Origin: Alistipes sp. Zagget8
GTDB lineage: Bacteria; Bacteroidota; Bacteroidia; Bacteroidales; Rikenellaceae
DNA length: 64,000 nt
Direction of reading: 5' to 3'
Assembly (NCBI GenBank): GCA_001941065.1
Contig: MSHJ01000010.1
Location: 124,001 to 188,000 of the forward strand
Shown piece after piece: positions 25,925 to 34,998 of this stretch (positions within the stretch are counted from its first letter, which is position 1; each line of letters starts with the position of its first letter). A model generated the notes under the pieces. That model worked only from the letters and a program-made list of their open reading frames with translations, was not told the origin of the DNA and searched no databases. Both the position numbers and the translations under genes were made by a program.

Positions 25925-28900
25925 TTACAGCGCTACCCGCTGCAGCGTCACGGGACCGATCAGCCCCGACTCCTGCAGCGGAGAATCCGGCGTGTAGGGG
26001 TTGTAGGCCGCCCATGTGCGGCGCTCGGCCTCGGGCAGGCGGCTGTTGCCGACGAGTCGGTTGACCCACGTATTGACGACCTCGATCTCGAGTTCGTTCG
26101 TCCCCTCGCGGAGCAGGTCCGTAACGTCCACCCGGTACGGGGGCGTCCAGACACCTCCGGCATCGGCGCCGTTCACACGCACCTTGGCCATCACCCCGAC
26201 GCGGTTCAGGTCGAGCAAGATGCGGCCGCCGTCAGCTGCGGGCTTCTCGAACGTCGTCGAATAGGTCGCCGTGCCGGAGAATCCGCGCAGGCGCTCGTCG
26301 GCGCTCTGCGACCAGTCGCCGAGCGTGTCGGTCTCGAGCATGAAGCTGCCCACTCCGTCGGGGGATTCGAAACGCGCCGTCCAGACTCCACCGACCGTTC
26401 CGAGCACCTCGGGACGCGGGAAATTCGCATCGGCCGTGAACTCCGCGGCGGATTTCTCCGCCGATTTGCGAAAGACCACGAAGCCGCTTTCCTGCGGTTC
26501 GAGACGCATCGGCACCCCGGTCACGGTTCTTTCGGCACGGTAGGCCGGGAGTTCGCGCACGGCCCCCGTCACGGGCTGCCACCACTCGGGACGACGGTCC
26601 GCAACGCGGAACGAGGCCGTGAACTCAATCGGCTCCTCCGACTGGTTCGACACGAAATAGATCTCGGCGCCGTCCGTCGTCCGGTGGCCGAACAACAGCG
26701 GCAGCGAAGCGTCATGCCCGAAATCGGGCACAAGGCCGATGGCATCGAAAACCTCCTCCATCGAATAACCGTCGAAGACCGTTCCCTTGCCGTAGCGGTT
26801 GACGTGCTTCCCCGTTTCGGGGCCCCACAGCTCGGCAGCCATCGCCTGCACACGGCCATCGGCCGCCGGATAATCCGCCAGGCTCGGAGAGCGCGTCGGA
26901 GCGGGTCCCAGCACCACGGCGCCCTCGCGCACGAGCTGCATCACCCGTTCGAGCACCTCGGGACGCATCGTCTCCTGCCGCGGCAGCACCAGCACGCGGT
27001 ACTGCGTGCCGTGGGGCAGCGTCAGCAGGCCGTCGCGCACCGTGGCGTCGCGGCACAGCACCTCGGCGTTGATGTAGTCGAACTGGTATCCCGACGGCAG
27101 CGCCGGATCGCACACACCAGTCATTTTGGGCACGTCCTCGCCGATGAAATAGGCCGCATCGGCCACGTTGAGCCCCTGCTGGAGCATGAAATTACAGCGT
27201 TTGAGGTAGGCGATAAAGAGGTCCAGCTGATCGAACCACGTATTGTTGCGGTTGAACTCGTTGCCGAACCAGGCATTCATGCCCGGCTTCGGTTCCCCGG
27301 CCGCCTGCGAGATATAGACGTGCAGCAGCGTGTTGTTGATGCCCTTCGAGAAGAAGCGGTCGCCGCGCTGTTTCATCTGGTAGGGATAACGGGCAAAGGG
27401 CTTGAAGCCGGCCGTGAACGACTCGGCCGAAACCTTGTTCTTACCGTAAATATGGGCGCAGGAGGATGCGGCGCGGTTCTCGATGTCGCCCAGATCGCCC
27501 TCGCTCCAATACTCCCCGGCCACCTCGTCCGACTGTCCGCCGTACTGCAGGAACTCGCCGGGGAAACCCCAGTGTCCGTAATTCTCGAGCCACGTGGTAA
27601 ATCCGTCGCGGTGGGCCAGTTCGCGCAGGGCGCCGATATGGTCGTACGACAGCCGGTCGGCCATCATCCGCCGCAGGTCCCACAGAAAACGGTCCGAACG
27701 GTCGCGGTCGCCGACCGTCAGGCCGCTGAACACGGGCAGGTAGGGATGCGCGTCGTAGCCGTAGCGGGCCTCGAAGGCTTCGAAAAAGTCGTCGCCGAAA
27801 TTCTGGCCGCCCTTCTCGTAGCTGTCGGCCACGATGACCTTCCACGCCTTGCGGTCGGCGGCGGGAATGCGCCGGCACAACTCTCCGACAAAGGCGTCGT
27901 AATGCTTCGCCAGATGCTCGGGACTCCATTTGTCGACCTCCAGGCCGATTCCGTCCTCGAGCGACGGACCGTTCATCACCCCGGTCGGCACCATCCCCGT
28001 GCGCAGGATCATCCAGCGTCCGGCGGGAGCCTCCCAGCGCACGCGGTCGCCCGCAAGGCAGTCGCTGATGTCCACGATCGATTCGGGCGCAATGGCGGCG
28101 ACAGTATCCGTCTCGGCGGGCTGGCGGCCCCACATATAGTCACCCCAGTAGGGCAACGGCGTCTGGTGCATCTTGGCGAGCGATTTTTCAGAATAGCGTT
28201 CCACGAGCGGCAGGGCCGAAAATTCCACCTCGGCCAGACCGCCGTTCGCCGAAGCACCGCTCACCACCAGCCGGAAAGCATCGGCATCGGTCGGCTCGCA
28301 GGCGATCGTGACGGGGGCATAACCGTCGAATCCCACCTCCACGGCCGGATTCGTGCGGTTGATATCGAAGCGGCGCAGCACGGTCGTGCGGCCATCCTTC
28401 ACGGCCTGCAATTCCGCTGCGGCGGCAAAGGGCGCATGAGCCGGATAGATACGCACCGACCTCAGCGTGAACGCATCGACAGGCTTTACCTCAACCACCG
28501 CATCACGTCCGGGCGAGCACGCCAGCGCCGTTGCCGGATCGCCGTCGAACGCCTTGGCGGCACCCGCCGAACCGCTCACGCGGGCCGATGAAGCGTCGAG
28601 CTTCAGCACGCCTTCGGGCAGCGGCACGGCGATGGTCCGCACATCGGTGAAATCGGGCGAAGGGGCCGGGAGCGTGACCTCCACCACCCTGCCGCCTTCG
28701 ACCTCGGCGGGAACGGTTGCCAGGTAGCGCATCGCCTCCTCGGGTTTGATCCACGGCCCTCCCGCCTGGCTCCAGCCGGGGCAGTTGAACACGCCGATGT
28801 CGATCCCGAGCTCCGTGGCCTTCTTCAGGGCCGTATGCATGATTTCATACCACTCCTCGGTGAAGAGTTTCACGGGCCCCCGGTGGGGCATCTCCGATTC

Positions 28901-29134
28901 GGGAAGGCCGATGTTGCCGATGAAGGCGCGGTCGATGCCGATGCGCTTCATCGACTCAAGATCGGCGACGACCCCCTCTTTCGAGACATTTCCCGAAATC
29001 CAGTACCAGTAAACCGACGTCTGCACGTCGGTCGAGGAGGGATCGCGAAATCCCTCCTCCAACCCTTGCGGCCCGTCGCAGGCCGCCAGAAGCATCGAGC
29101 ACGCCGCAAGGGCGCACAGGTGTATTTTCTTCAT
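25925..29134 (-). CDS. GH106-like alpha-L-rhamnosidase, lipoprotein
   Basis: 1069 residues. The signal peptide ends in the lipobox LLAAC, so the protein is probably membrane anchored. Near the N-terminus VYWYWISGNVSKEGV, then GVFNCPGWSQAGGPWIKPEEAM, are typical of GH106, whose members cleave alpha-L-rhamnose. The C-terminus has GH2-like beta-sandwich features (RVGVMAKVRVNGADAGGVW, ELEIEVVNTWVNRLVG). It is the third gene of an operon with a GH78 protein and lactaldehyde reductase, the last enabling disposal of lactaldehyde from rhamnose. The context strongly supports a rhamnoside substrate. Confidence 0.85.
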   Translation of the reverse strand: MKKIHLCALAACSMLLAACDGPQGLEEGFRDPSSTDVQTSVYWYWISGNVSKEGVVADLESMKRIGIDRAFIGNIGLPESEMPHRGPVKLFTEEWYEIMHTALKKATELGIDIGVFNCPGWSQAGGPWIKPEEAMRYLATVPAEVEGGRVVEVTLPAPSPDFTDVRTIAVPLPEGVLKLDASSARVSGSAGAAKAFDGDPATALACSPGRDAVVEVKPVDAFTLRSVRIYPAHAPFAAAAELQAVKDGRTTVLRRFDINRTNPAVEVGFDGYAPVTIACEPTDADAFRLVVSGASANGGLAEVEFSALPLVERYSEKSLAKMHQTPLPYWGDYMWGRQPAETDTVAAIAPESIVDISDCLAGDRVRWEAPAGRWMILRTGMVPTGVMNGPSLEDGIGLEVDKWSPEHLAKHYDAFVGELCRRIPAADRKAWKVIVADSYEKGGQNFGDDFFEAFEARYGYDAHPYLPVFSGLTVGDRDRSDRFLWDLRRMMADRLSYDHIGALRELAHRDGFTTWLENYGHWGFPGEFLQYGGQSDEVAGEYWSEGDLGDIENRAASSCAHIYGKNKVSAESFTAGFKPFARYPYQMKQRGDRFFSKGINNTLLHVYISQAAGEPKPGMNAWFGNEFNRNNTWFDQLDLFIAYLKRCNFMLQQGLNVADAAYFIGEDVPKMTGVCDPALPSGYQFDYINAEVLCRDATVRDGLLTLPHGTQYRVLVLPRQETMRPEVLERVMQLVREGAVVLGPAPTRSPSLADYPAADGRVQAMAAELWGPETGKHVNRYGKGTVFDGYSMEEVFDAIGLVPDFGHDASLPLLFGHRTTDGAEIYFVSNQSEEPIEFTASFRVADRRPEWWQPVTGAVRELPAYRAERTVTGVPMRLEPQESGFVVFRKSAEKSAAEFTADANFPRPEVLGTVGGVWTARFESPDGVGSFMLETDTLGDWSQSADERLRGFSGTATYSTTFEKPAADGGRILLDLNRVGVMAKVRVNGADAGGVWTPPYRVDVTDLLREGTNELEIEVVNTWVNRLVGNSRLPEAERRTWAAYNPYTPDSPLQESGLIGPVTLQRVAL

Positions 29135-29146
29135 AAGCTCTGCGGA

Positions 29147-30301
29147 TTAAAAGGCTTTGCGGTAAAGCGCCTCGATCTCGGCCACGGAGGTGTCGCGCGG
29201 ATTGCCGCCCGTGCAGACATCGTTGAAGGCTGCGACGGACAATGCCGGAATGTCGGCCTCCTTCACGCCGATCTCGTGCAGCTGCTGCGGAATGCCGATG
29301 CTCAGCGAGAGGTCGCGGACAGCCTTCACGGCGGCAGCGACGCCCTCTTCGACGCTCATTCCGTCGGTATCGACGCCCATGGCGCGGGCGATGTCGCGGT
29401 ATTTCGGGGCAGCGGGCGATGCGGCGTTGTACTCCATCACGTAGGGCAGCAGCAGGGCGTTGGCGACGCCGTGGGGCGTGTCGTAGAAGGCTCCCAACGG
29501 GTGCGCCATCGAGTGCACGATGCCGAGGCCCACATTCGAGAAGCCCATGCCGGCGATATACTGCGCCACGGACATGCCCTCACGCGCCGCGGCGTCCTTG
29601 CCGTTGTCGACGGCGGCTTTGAGGTGCTGCGCGATCAGCTCGATGGCCTTCAGTTCGAACATGTCGGACATCGTCCACGCACCTTTGGTAATATAGCCCT
29701 CGATGGCGTGGGTCAGGGCATCCATACCCGTCGCGGCGGTCAGCCCTTTGGGCATCGAGTACATCAGTTCGGGATCGACCAGGGCCACCGACGGAATGTC
29801 GTTGGGATCGACGCAGACCATCTTTTTGCGGACCTCCTCGTCGATAATGACATAATTGATCGTCACCTCGGCGGCTGTTCCGGCCGTGGTGGGCAGCGCG
29901 AAGGTCGGCACGGCGCGGTGGTGCGTGTCGGCAGGTCCTTCGAGCGATTTCACGTCGGCGAATTCGGGATTGTTGGTCACAATGCCGACACCCTTGGCCG
30001 TGTCGATGACCGAGCCGCCGCCCAGCGCCACGATGAAGTCGGCGCCCGAAGCCTTGAACACGGCCACGCCATGCTGCACGTTGGCGATGGTCGGATTGGC
30101 CTTCACGTCGCTGAAAATTTCATAGGGAATGCCGGCTCCGCGGAACACCTCCTCGATCTTGGAGGCCACGCCGAAACGGACAAGGTCGGCATCCGTCACG
30201 AAGAAGGCTTTCTTGTAACCGCGGCGGCGTGCCTCGTCGGCGATCATCGAGCGGCATCCGGCGCCGAAATAGGAGATTTCATTCAATACGATACGTTGCA
30301 T
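29147..30301 (-). CDS. fucO: Lactaldehyde reductase (iron-dependent alcohol dehydrogenase)
   Basis: 384 residues of the group III Fe-dependent alcohol dehydrogenase family. The dinucleotide motif is VALGGGSVIDTAKG, and metal ligands lie in GMDALTHAIEGY and GIVHSMAHPLGAFYDTPHG. FucO reduces L-lactaldehyde, produced by L-rhamnose or L-fucose breakdown, to 1,2-propanediol. It sits between two rhamnosidase-type genes (12-bp and 21-bp gaps). No rhaA, rhaB or rhaD gene is in the window. Confidence 0.93.
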   Translation of the reverse strand: MQRIVLNEISYFGAGCRSMIADEARRRGYKKAFFVTDADLVRFGVASKIEEVFRGAGIPYEIFSDVKANPTIANVQHGVAVFKASGADFIVALGGGSVIDTAKGVGIVTNNPEFADVKSLEGPADTHHRAVPTFALPTTAGTAAEVTINYVIIDEEVRKKMVCVDPNDIPSVALVDPELMYSMPKGLTAATGMDALTHAIEGYITKGAWTMSDMFELKAIELIAQHLKAAVDNGKDAAAREGMSVAQYIAGMGFSNVGLGIVHSMAHPLGAFYDTPHGVANALLLPYVMEYNAASPAAPKYRDIARAMGVDTDGMSVEEGVAAAVKAVRDLSLSIGIPQQLHEIGVKEADIPALSVAAFNDVCTGGNPRDTSVAEIEALYRKAF

Positions 30302-30322
30302 AATCGAATCTGGTTAAGTTGG

Positions 30323-32110
30323 TTATTTGTTGTGTTTGACAAGTTCTGCTTTGACGCCGCGCGGAGCTTCGACGCGGCTTTTCACGGTGCCGTCGGCACC
30401 CTTTTCGTGACGGATTTTCACCACGCCGTAAGGCGTCGGAAAAGTCCCCTCGACCCACTCCAGGTCGCCCAGATGGGGATCGATGCGCAGGCGGCGGCAT
30501 CCGGGTTCCACAACCCCGACGCCCAGCACATACTCCGTGAGCCACGCCGTCGGTCCCGAAGCCCAGCCGTGGCACAGGCTATGGCGGAATCCCTTGTAGC
30601 AGTAGGCCCCGCATTCGCGGTGCAGGTCGCGCATCCCGGCCGGAACCGGCTCGTCGATGCGGGCCGCCGGGAGCCACTCCATGTTGAAATCCTCCCAGAA
30701 GGTCGTGGCCCCGAGGTCGAGCATCGCGCCCCAGTACTCCCGGATACGCTCCAGCGCCCCCTCGTAATTGCCTGCCGCGGCCATTGCCCGGAGCATATAG
30801 TAACCGTAGAAGGTCGAGAAACCGGCCGACCCGCCCTTCGAAATATAGTCGCGGTCGGTCTCCGCCGCATCGGCAAGCCCCGCCAGCACCATCAGCGAAC
30901 GTCCCTGCTTGGCCTCGCCGCCGTCCCCGACCGGGCATTTCCGCATCAGCGCGGCTTTTGCCCGGCATTCGGCGGCCAGCGCGGCATCGCCCAACGCCTC
31001 GCACAATCCGGCCCCGGCATCGAGCGCCAGAATCGTCAGCGACTGCAGGCCCGCCGCCGTGCTCGCGGCATCGTCGCTCGAAGGCCAGTCCAGAAAGCGC
31101 GTGCCGTCCAACCGTTCGCGTCCGTCGGAACCGATCTTTTCGAAGACCTGTCTCAGCAGGGCCGTTAGGTAGGGACGCTGCGCGGCGAGGTAGTCCCGGT
31201 CGCCGTGGTAGCGGTACCAGTCGCTGTGGATAATGATCCACCACAGCGAATAGGAGCTGATGCCGTTCATCCATCCCGGCAGCGGCGTGGTGTCGCGGGC
31301 CAGGTCGAGGCTGCGCGGCACGACCTCGTTGTAGCCGAAGACCGAATTGACGGTCATAATCTCGGGATGCAGGTCCCCGACCCAGACCAGCCGGTCGCGC
31401 TTCACGCCGTCCCACAGATACTCCTGCATATTGAGGTGGACGGTGTAAGCGCCGGTCATCCAGATGCTGTCGAGGCGCGGATCGCTCGAGCGGAACGATC
31501 CTATATAAGGTATATCCCGGTATTGGAAGACGGCCTCGACCTGCTTGAGGTGCAGTTCGCGGTCGTCGTCCAGCAGGTCGATGCGCACGAAACGGAAGCC
31601 CGAATCGCCGCACTCCACGGCGCCGAGCCACGGCAGCGTGAGCGTGAAATCGCGCACGGCATGGTCGTTCGAAGCGCCGTTCGTACCGTCGATGTCGCAC
31701 ATCGCTTCGCTGACCGATTCGCCGAAGCGGACGCGGACCCGCACGGGCGTGTTGTCCGCGGGCATGCCGGTCACGATGCGCAGTCCGCCCTGCAACTCGC
31801 GGCCGAAATCGAGCAGCAGGCCCGGACGACGGCCGCCGTCGCTGCGGAGCACGCAGATGCGGGCGTTCTGCAGGTCGGCCTGCCCGTTGCCGGGTTCGAG
31901 CAGCAGGTCGCCGCCCGCAATCAGGTCGGCGTGCTCCTGCGCGACGATGCGCACGGGAGGCAGATAAGCATAGGTGCGGGAGTCGAAACGGGCTGACGCT
32001 CCCTCCCAGGCCGGAGGCAGCTGGGGCCGGGCGGCCGAAACGGAGAGGGTAAAGCAGACGAAAAAGATCGGGGCGGCCAGTTTCAGCAGCCGGGACATCG
32101 GGTCAGTCAT
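30323..32110 (-). CDS. GH78-like alpha-L-rhamnosidase
   Basis: With the start at 32110 (MTDPMSRLLKLAAPIFF) the protein has 595 residues and a signal peptide ending near VSAA; an internal ATG at 32098 is equally possible, while a longer in-frame start at 32170 adds a non-signal-like extension. The central catalytic region has LWDGVKRDRLVWVGDLHPE and SSYSLWWIIIHSDWYRYHGD, typical of the GH78 (alpha/alpha)6 barrel. It is short for GH78, with few accessory beta domains. It is the first gene of the GH78-fucO-GH106 operon. Confidence 0.82.
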   Translation of the reverse strand: MTDPMSRLLKLAAPIFFVCFTLSVSAARPQLPPAWEGASARFDSRTYAYLPPVRIVAQEHADLIAGGDLLLEPGNGQADLQNARICVLRSDGGRRPGLLLDFGRELQGGLRIVTGMPADNTPVRVRVRFGESVSEAMCDIDGTNGASNDHAVRDFTLTLPWLGAVECGDSGFRFVRIDLLDDDRELHLKQVEAVFQYRDIPYIGSFRSSDPRLDSIWMTGAYTVHLNMQEYLWDGVKRDRLVWVGDLHPEIMTVNSVFGYNEVVPRSLDLARDTTPLPGWMNGISSYSLWWIIIHSDWYRYHGDRDYLAAQRPYLTALLRQVFEKIGSDGRERLDGTRFLDWPSSDDAASTAAGLQSLTILALDAGAGLCEALGDAALAAECRAKAALMRKCPVGDGGEAKQGRSLMVLAGLADAAETDRDYISKGGSAGFSTFYGYYMLRAMAAAGNYEGALERIREYWGAMLDLGATTFWEDFNMEWLPAARIDEPVPAGMRDLHRECGAYCYKGFRHSLCHGWASGPTAWLTEYVLGVGVVEPGCRRLRIDPHLGDLEWVEGTFPTPYGVVKIRHEKGADGTVKSRVEAPRGVKAELVKHNK

Positions 32111-32231
32111 TGTTTTTTGCCGGTTTTTGGTTCCCTCGGCCGGAGCTCCGCCGGACACGCCGCAAATCACATCCGCATTTCGCTGTTCTGAAACGAGAAA
32201 GTGAGCTTTTTTCCGACCTCGGGTATTTATA

Positions 32232-32239
32232 CAAATATA
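32232..32239 (-). promoter_or_regulatory. Promoter -7 element of the rhamnoside operon
   Basis: On the minus strand this reads TATATTTG, a match to TAnnTTTG, about 120 bp before the GH78 start. No -33 box was found. Confidence 0.5.
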
Positions 32240-32433
32240 GCAATTTATCGGGTCCCCCGCTATCGATTAATGACCTTAAAAGTTTTATTTTTGACACGCA
32301 AAACGGCCCTCCGAAGCCTCCGCAGACCGAAACCGGAAGGACCGGAAACCGCACACCCCGGAAACCCGCCCGGCAAGCCCCGGCACGACACGCCGAAAAG
32401 AAAAAAGAGGGACATTTTTTTCACTATTTTTTA

Positions 32434-32464
32434 TTTGTTAAATGCGGAATAAATTTTATCTTTG
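32434..32464 (+). promoter_or_regulatory. Promoter of the LacI-family regulator
   Basis: TTTG (32434-32437), 19 bp, TATCTTTG (32457-32464) is a full consensus match. The predicted start near 32471 rules out the long upstream ORF extension and supports the GTG start at 32500. Confidence 0.85.
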
Positions 32465-32499
32465 TAAGAACATCTGTTTTTCACTTATTCAGAACCATC

Positions 32500-33525
32500 G
32501 TGGGAGTATCGCTCAAAGACATAGCCGGAAAACTGAACCTCTCGAAAACAACCGTTTCGTGGGTGCTGTCCGGACAAAGCAACAAAAAAGGAATCAGCGC
32601 GGAGACCCAGAACCGGGTTTTCGCCTGCGCCCGGGAACTCGCCTACGAGCCGAACCTGCTGGCCCGGAGTCTCAACACCGGAATTTCGAAGACCATCGGC
32701 CTGATCCTCCCCTCCATATCGGACAGTTTTTATGCCCACATCGCCCACCAGATCGAATCGGAGGCCGAAAAAGCGGGCTACTCGCTGATGATTGCCAGCT
32801 CGAACTCCGAAATCGAACGCGAGAACGCCATGATCCGCCTCTTCCGGTCGAAAAAGGTAGACGGTATGATCATCGCCCCAACCAAAATCTCGAAACGGGA
32901 GATCAACCGCCTGGTCGACAGCCACTACCCCGTGCTGCTGTTCGACCGCTATTTCCCCGAGATGCACGTCAACTACGTCATCATCAACAACGAGGAGAGC
33001 AGTTATAAGCTGGTGCGGCACCTGATAGACAAGGATTTCCGCAAAATCGCCATCATCACGACCAACCCCCACCTGCTGACGATGGACATGCGCCGCGAGG
33101 GATATGCCAACGCCCTTTCCGACGCCCATATCCGCATCAACCCCGACCTCTACGGCGAGGTGACCTATGTCAATTACCAGGACAACATTTACAGCACGCT
33201 GGACCGCATCTTCAGCGCCGTACCCGACGTGGACGGATTCTTTTTCACCACGCATATCCTCGCCATCGAAGCCTTGCGCTATTTCTACGACCGCGGCATC
33301 GACATCAACGACGGCAGCTGGGGACTGGCCTGCATACACGAAGATTCGCTCTTCCGCGTGCTCGCACCCAAAATGAACATCGCCCATTTCCCGATCGAGG
33401 AGATCGGCAACAATGCCGTGCGGATACTCCTCAATCAGATTCGCCAGTCCAACGATCCCGAAGCGGGCGAATACGTCCCCGAATCGAAGGTGCTCCCCTG
33501 CCGGATAGAATTCAGGGACCAGTGA
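32500..33525 (+). CDS. LacI-family transcriptional regulator
   Basis: With GTG 32500 as start the protein has 341 residues and begins directly at the DNA-binding domain: VSLKDIAGKLNLSKTTVSWVLSG is the LacI helix-turn-helix and ELAYEPNLLARSLNTG the hinge. A periplasmic-binding-protein-like sensor domain follows (IGLILPSISDSFYAHIAHQI onward). A longer in-frame ORF reaching 32110 lies before the promoter. The sugar MFS gene starts 75 bp later, with a palindromic operator candidate between them. Similar palindromes occur before the SusC operon and the GH2 operon, so this is the probable regulator of the locus. Confidence 0.9.
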   Translation: MGVSLKDIAGKLNLSKTTVSWVLSGQSNKKGISAETQNRVFACARELAYEPNLLARSLNTGISKTIGLILPSISDSFYAHIAHQIESEAEKAGYSLMIASSNSEIERENAMIRLFRSKKVDGMIIAPTKISKREINRLVDSHYPVLLFDRYFPEMHVNYVIINNEESSYKLVRHLIDKDFRKIAIITTNPHLLTMDMRREGYANALSDAHIRINPDLYGEVTYVNYQDNIYSTLDRIFSAVPDVDGFFFTTHILAIEALRYFYDRGIDINDGSWGLACIHEDSLFRVLAPKMNIAHFPIEEIGNNAVRILLNQIRQSNDPEAGEYVPESKVLPCRIEFRDQ

Positions 33526-33546
33526 GCCCCTTTTTTTGCCCGCTTA

Positions 33547-33562
33547 ACTTAAACGATTAAGT
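33547..33562. promoter_or_regulatory. LacI-type operator candidate before the MFS gene
   Basis: ACTTAAACGATTAAGT: perfect 6-bp arms ACTTAA/TTAAGT around ACGA, 39 bp before the MFS start. The same arms recur in the 20-bp palindrome at 48024-48043. Confidence 0.75.
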
Positions 33563-33600
33563 AATCAATAGACAGAACAAAGTAACCAAAACCCAAACAA

Positions 33601-34767
33601 ATGAACAAGGAAATTTCACTGCGCAAAATCCTCCCCGTGATGTTCGGCTTCTTCATCATGGGATTCGTGGACATCGTCGGCGTCTCGACGAGCTACGTCA
33701 AGAACGACTTTGCAGGCATGAACGACACGATGGTCAACCTCATCTCGCTCTCCTGCTTCCTCTGGTTCTTCCTGCTCTCGATCCCCACGGGCATGCTGAT
33801 GAACCGCATCGGTCGCAAAAAGACCGTCCTGCTGAGCTTCGCCCTGCATGTGGCCGCGATGATCGTCCCGCTCGTGGCTTACGATTTCACCGCCGTGCTG
33901 GTCGCCTTCGCCCTGATAGGCATCGGCAACACCCTGCTACAGGTGTCGCTCAATCCACTGGTGACCAATGTCATCGCCGGGGACAAACTCACCGGAACGC
34001 TCACCCTCGGGCAGTTTGTGAAGGCCGTCAGTTCGTTCCTCGGCCCGATTATCGCGGCTGCCGTGACGGGCAGCTTCCTCGGCTGGAAGATGATCTTCCC
34101 GATCTACGCCGCCATTTCGCTGCTGGCCCTCATCTGGCTGTGGCTGACCCCGATCGCCGAACAGAAGGTCGACAGCGCCGACATCTCGATCGGCCACACC
34201 TTCTCGCTGCTCAAAGACAAGTACATCGTGGCGTTCTTCATCGGCATCCTCGTGCTGGTGGGCGTCGACGTGGGGATGGGCATCACCTTCCCCAAACTGC
34301 TGATGGAGCGCTGCAACCTGCCGCTGACGGATGCCGGCATGGGCAACAGCGTCTACTTTTTCGCACGCACGGTAGGCGCATTCCTCGGCGGCATTCTGCT
34401 GATGAAGCTCCCCGAGCGCAAATTCTTCACGGCCAGCGTCTTCGTCGCGCTGGCGGGTCTCGTGGGCATGATCTTCTTCCACGGACTCTGGGCCGTGCTG
34501 GCCTGCGTGGCCGTATTCGGCGTCGGGTATGCCAACCTCTTCTCGATCATCTTCTCGATCTCGATGCAGCGCGTTCCCGAACGGGCGAACGAGGTGTCGG
34601 CCCTGCTGATCGTCGGCGTGGCGGGCGGCGCCGTCATTCCGCCGGTGCTGGGCGTCATCACCGACGCATTCGGCTCGCAGGGGGCCGCCATCATCGCCCT
34701 GAGCATCGTATGGCTCTATCTGGTATTCCTCATCGGCGCGATCAACGCCCACTCGAAGAAAGCCTGA
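33601..34767 (+). CDS. Sugar MFS transporter (FucP/NagP-like)
   Basis: 388 residues with about 12 hydrophobic helices (for example ILPVMFGFFIMGFVDIVG, LWFFLLSIPTGMLMNRIGRKK with the MFS loop motif, and LVAFALIGIGNTLLQVSLNPL). The IGNTLLQVSLNPL segment resembles the sugar:proton symporters of the FHS family. It probably imports the monosaccharide released by the neighbouring PUL. The exact sugar is not readable. A LacI-type operator lies just upstream. Confidence 0.87.
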   Translation: MNKEISLRKILPVMFGFFIMGFVDIVGVSTSYVKNDFAGMNDTMVNLISLSCFLWFFLLSIPTGMLMNRIGRKKTVLLSFALHVAAMIVPLVAYDFTAVLVAFALIGIGNTLLQVSLNPLVTNVIAGDKLTGTLTLGQFVKAVSSFLGPIIAAAVTGSFLGWKMIFPIYAAISLLALIWLWLTPIAEQKVDSADISIGHTFSLLKDKYIVAFFIGILVLVGVDVGMGITFPKLLMERCNLPLTDAGMGNSVYFFARTVGAFLGGILLMKLPERKFFTASVFVALAGLVGMIFFHGLWAVLACVAVFGVGYANLFSIIFSISMQRVPERANEVSALLIVGVAGGAVIPPVLGVITDAFGSQGAAIIALSIVWLYLVFLIGAINAHSKKA

Positions 34768-34790
34768 CCGGGATTTTCCGGCAAAGCCCA

Positions 34791-34823
34791 AAAGAGCGCA
34801 TCCTGACGGATGCGCTCTTTTTT
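34791..34823 (+). terminator. Terminator after the MFS gene
   Basis: AAAGAGCGCATCC-TGAC-GGATGCGCTCTTT is a perfect 13-bp stem with TTTTTT at the 3' end. Confidence 0.95.
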
Positions 34824-34945
34824 CACGCAGTATGCAGGCCCCGGCAGGCGACAACCGCCATTCGACGCCCGGCGGCACCGGCAACACCCCGGCAGCCAAA
34901 TCCTCCCCGGACGATGCCGGCGGCAAGGCAGGCCGACTACTGCAC

Positions 34946-34975
34946 AAAAAACTCCCGCACCTTTCGGTACGGGAG
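34946..34975 (-). terminator. Terminator of the SusCD operon
   Basis: On the minus strand CTCCCGTACC-GAAA-GGTGCGGGAG is followed by TTTTTT. It lies 23 bp past the last lipoprotein stop codon. Confidence 0.9.
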
Positions 34976-34998
34976 CATTTCAAAACATATTCCGGGCA

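Larger units (their letters stand above)
32111..32499. other. Divergent promoter region, rhamnoside operon / LacI regulator
   Basis: No gene is visible in this 389-bp stretch. It holds a minus-strand -7 element and a plus-strand full promoter, listed separately. Long ORFs crossing it would start upstream of the predicted transcription start and are discounted. Confidence 0.5.

Noticed and set aside
32110..32499. N-terminal extension of the LacI regulator (471-residue form)
   Set aside because: It lies upstream of a full-consensus promoter whose start is near 32471, and it precedes a normal LacI N-terminus with no family resemblance.
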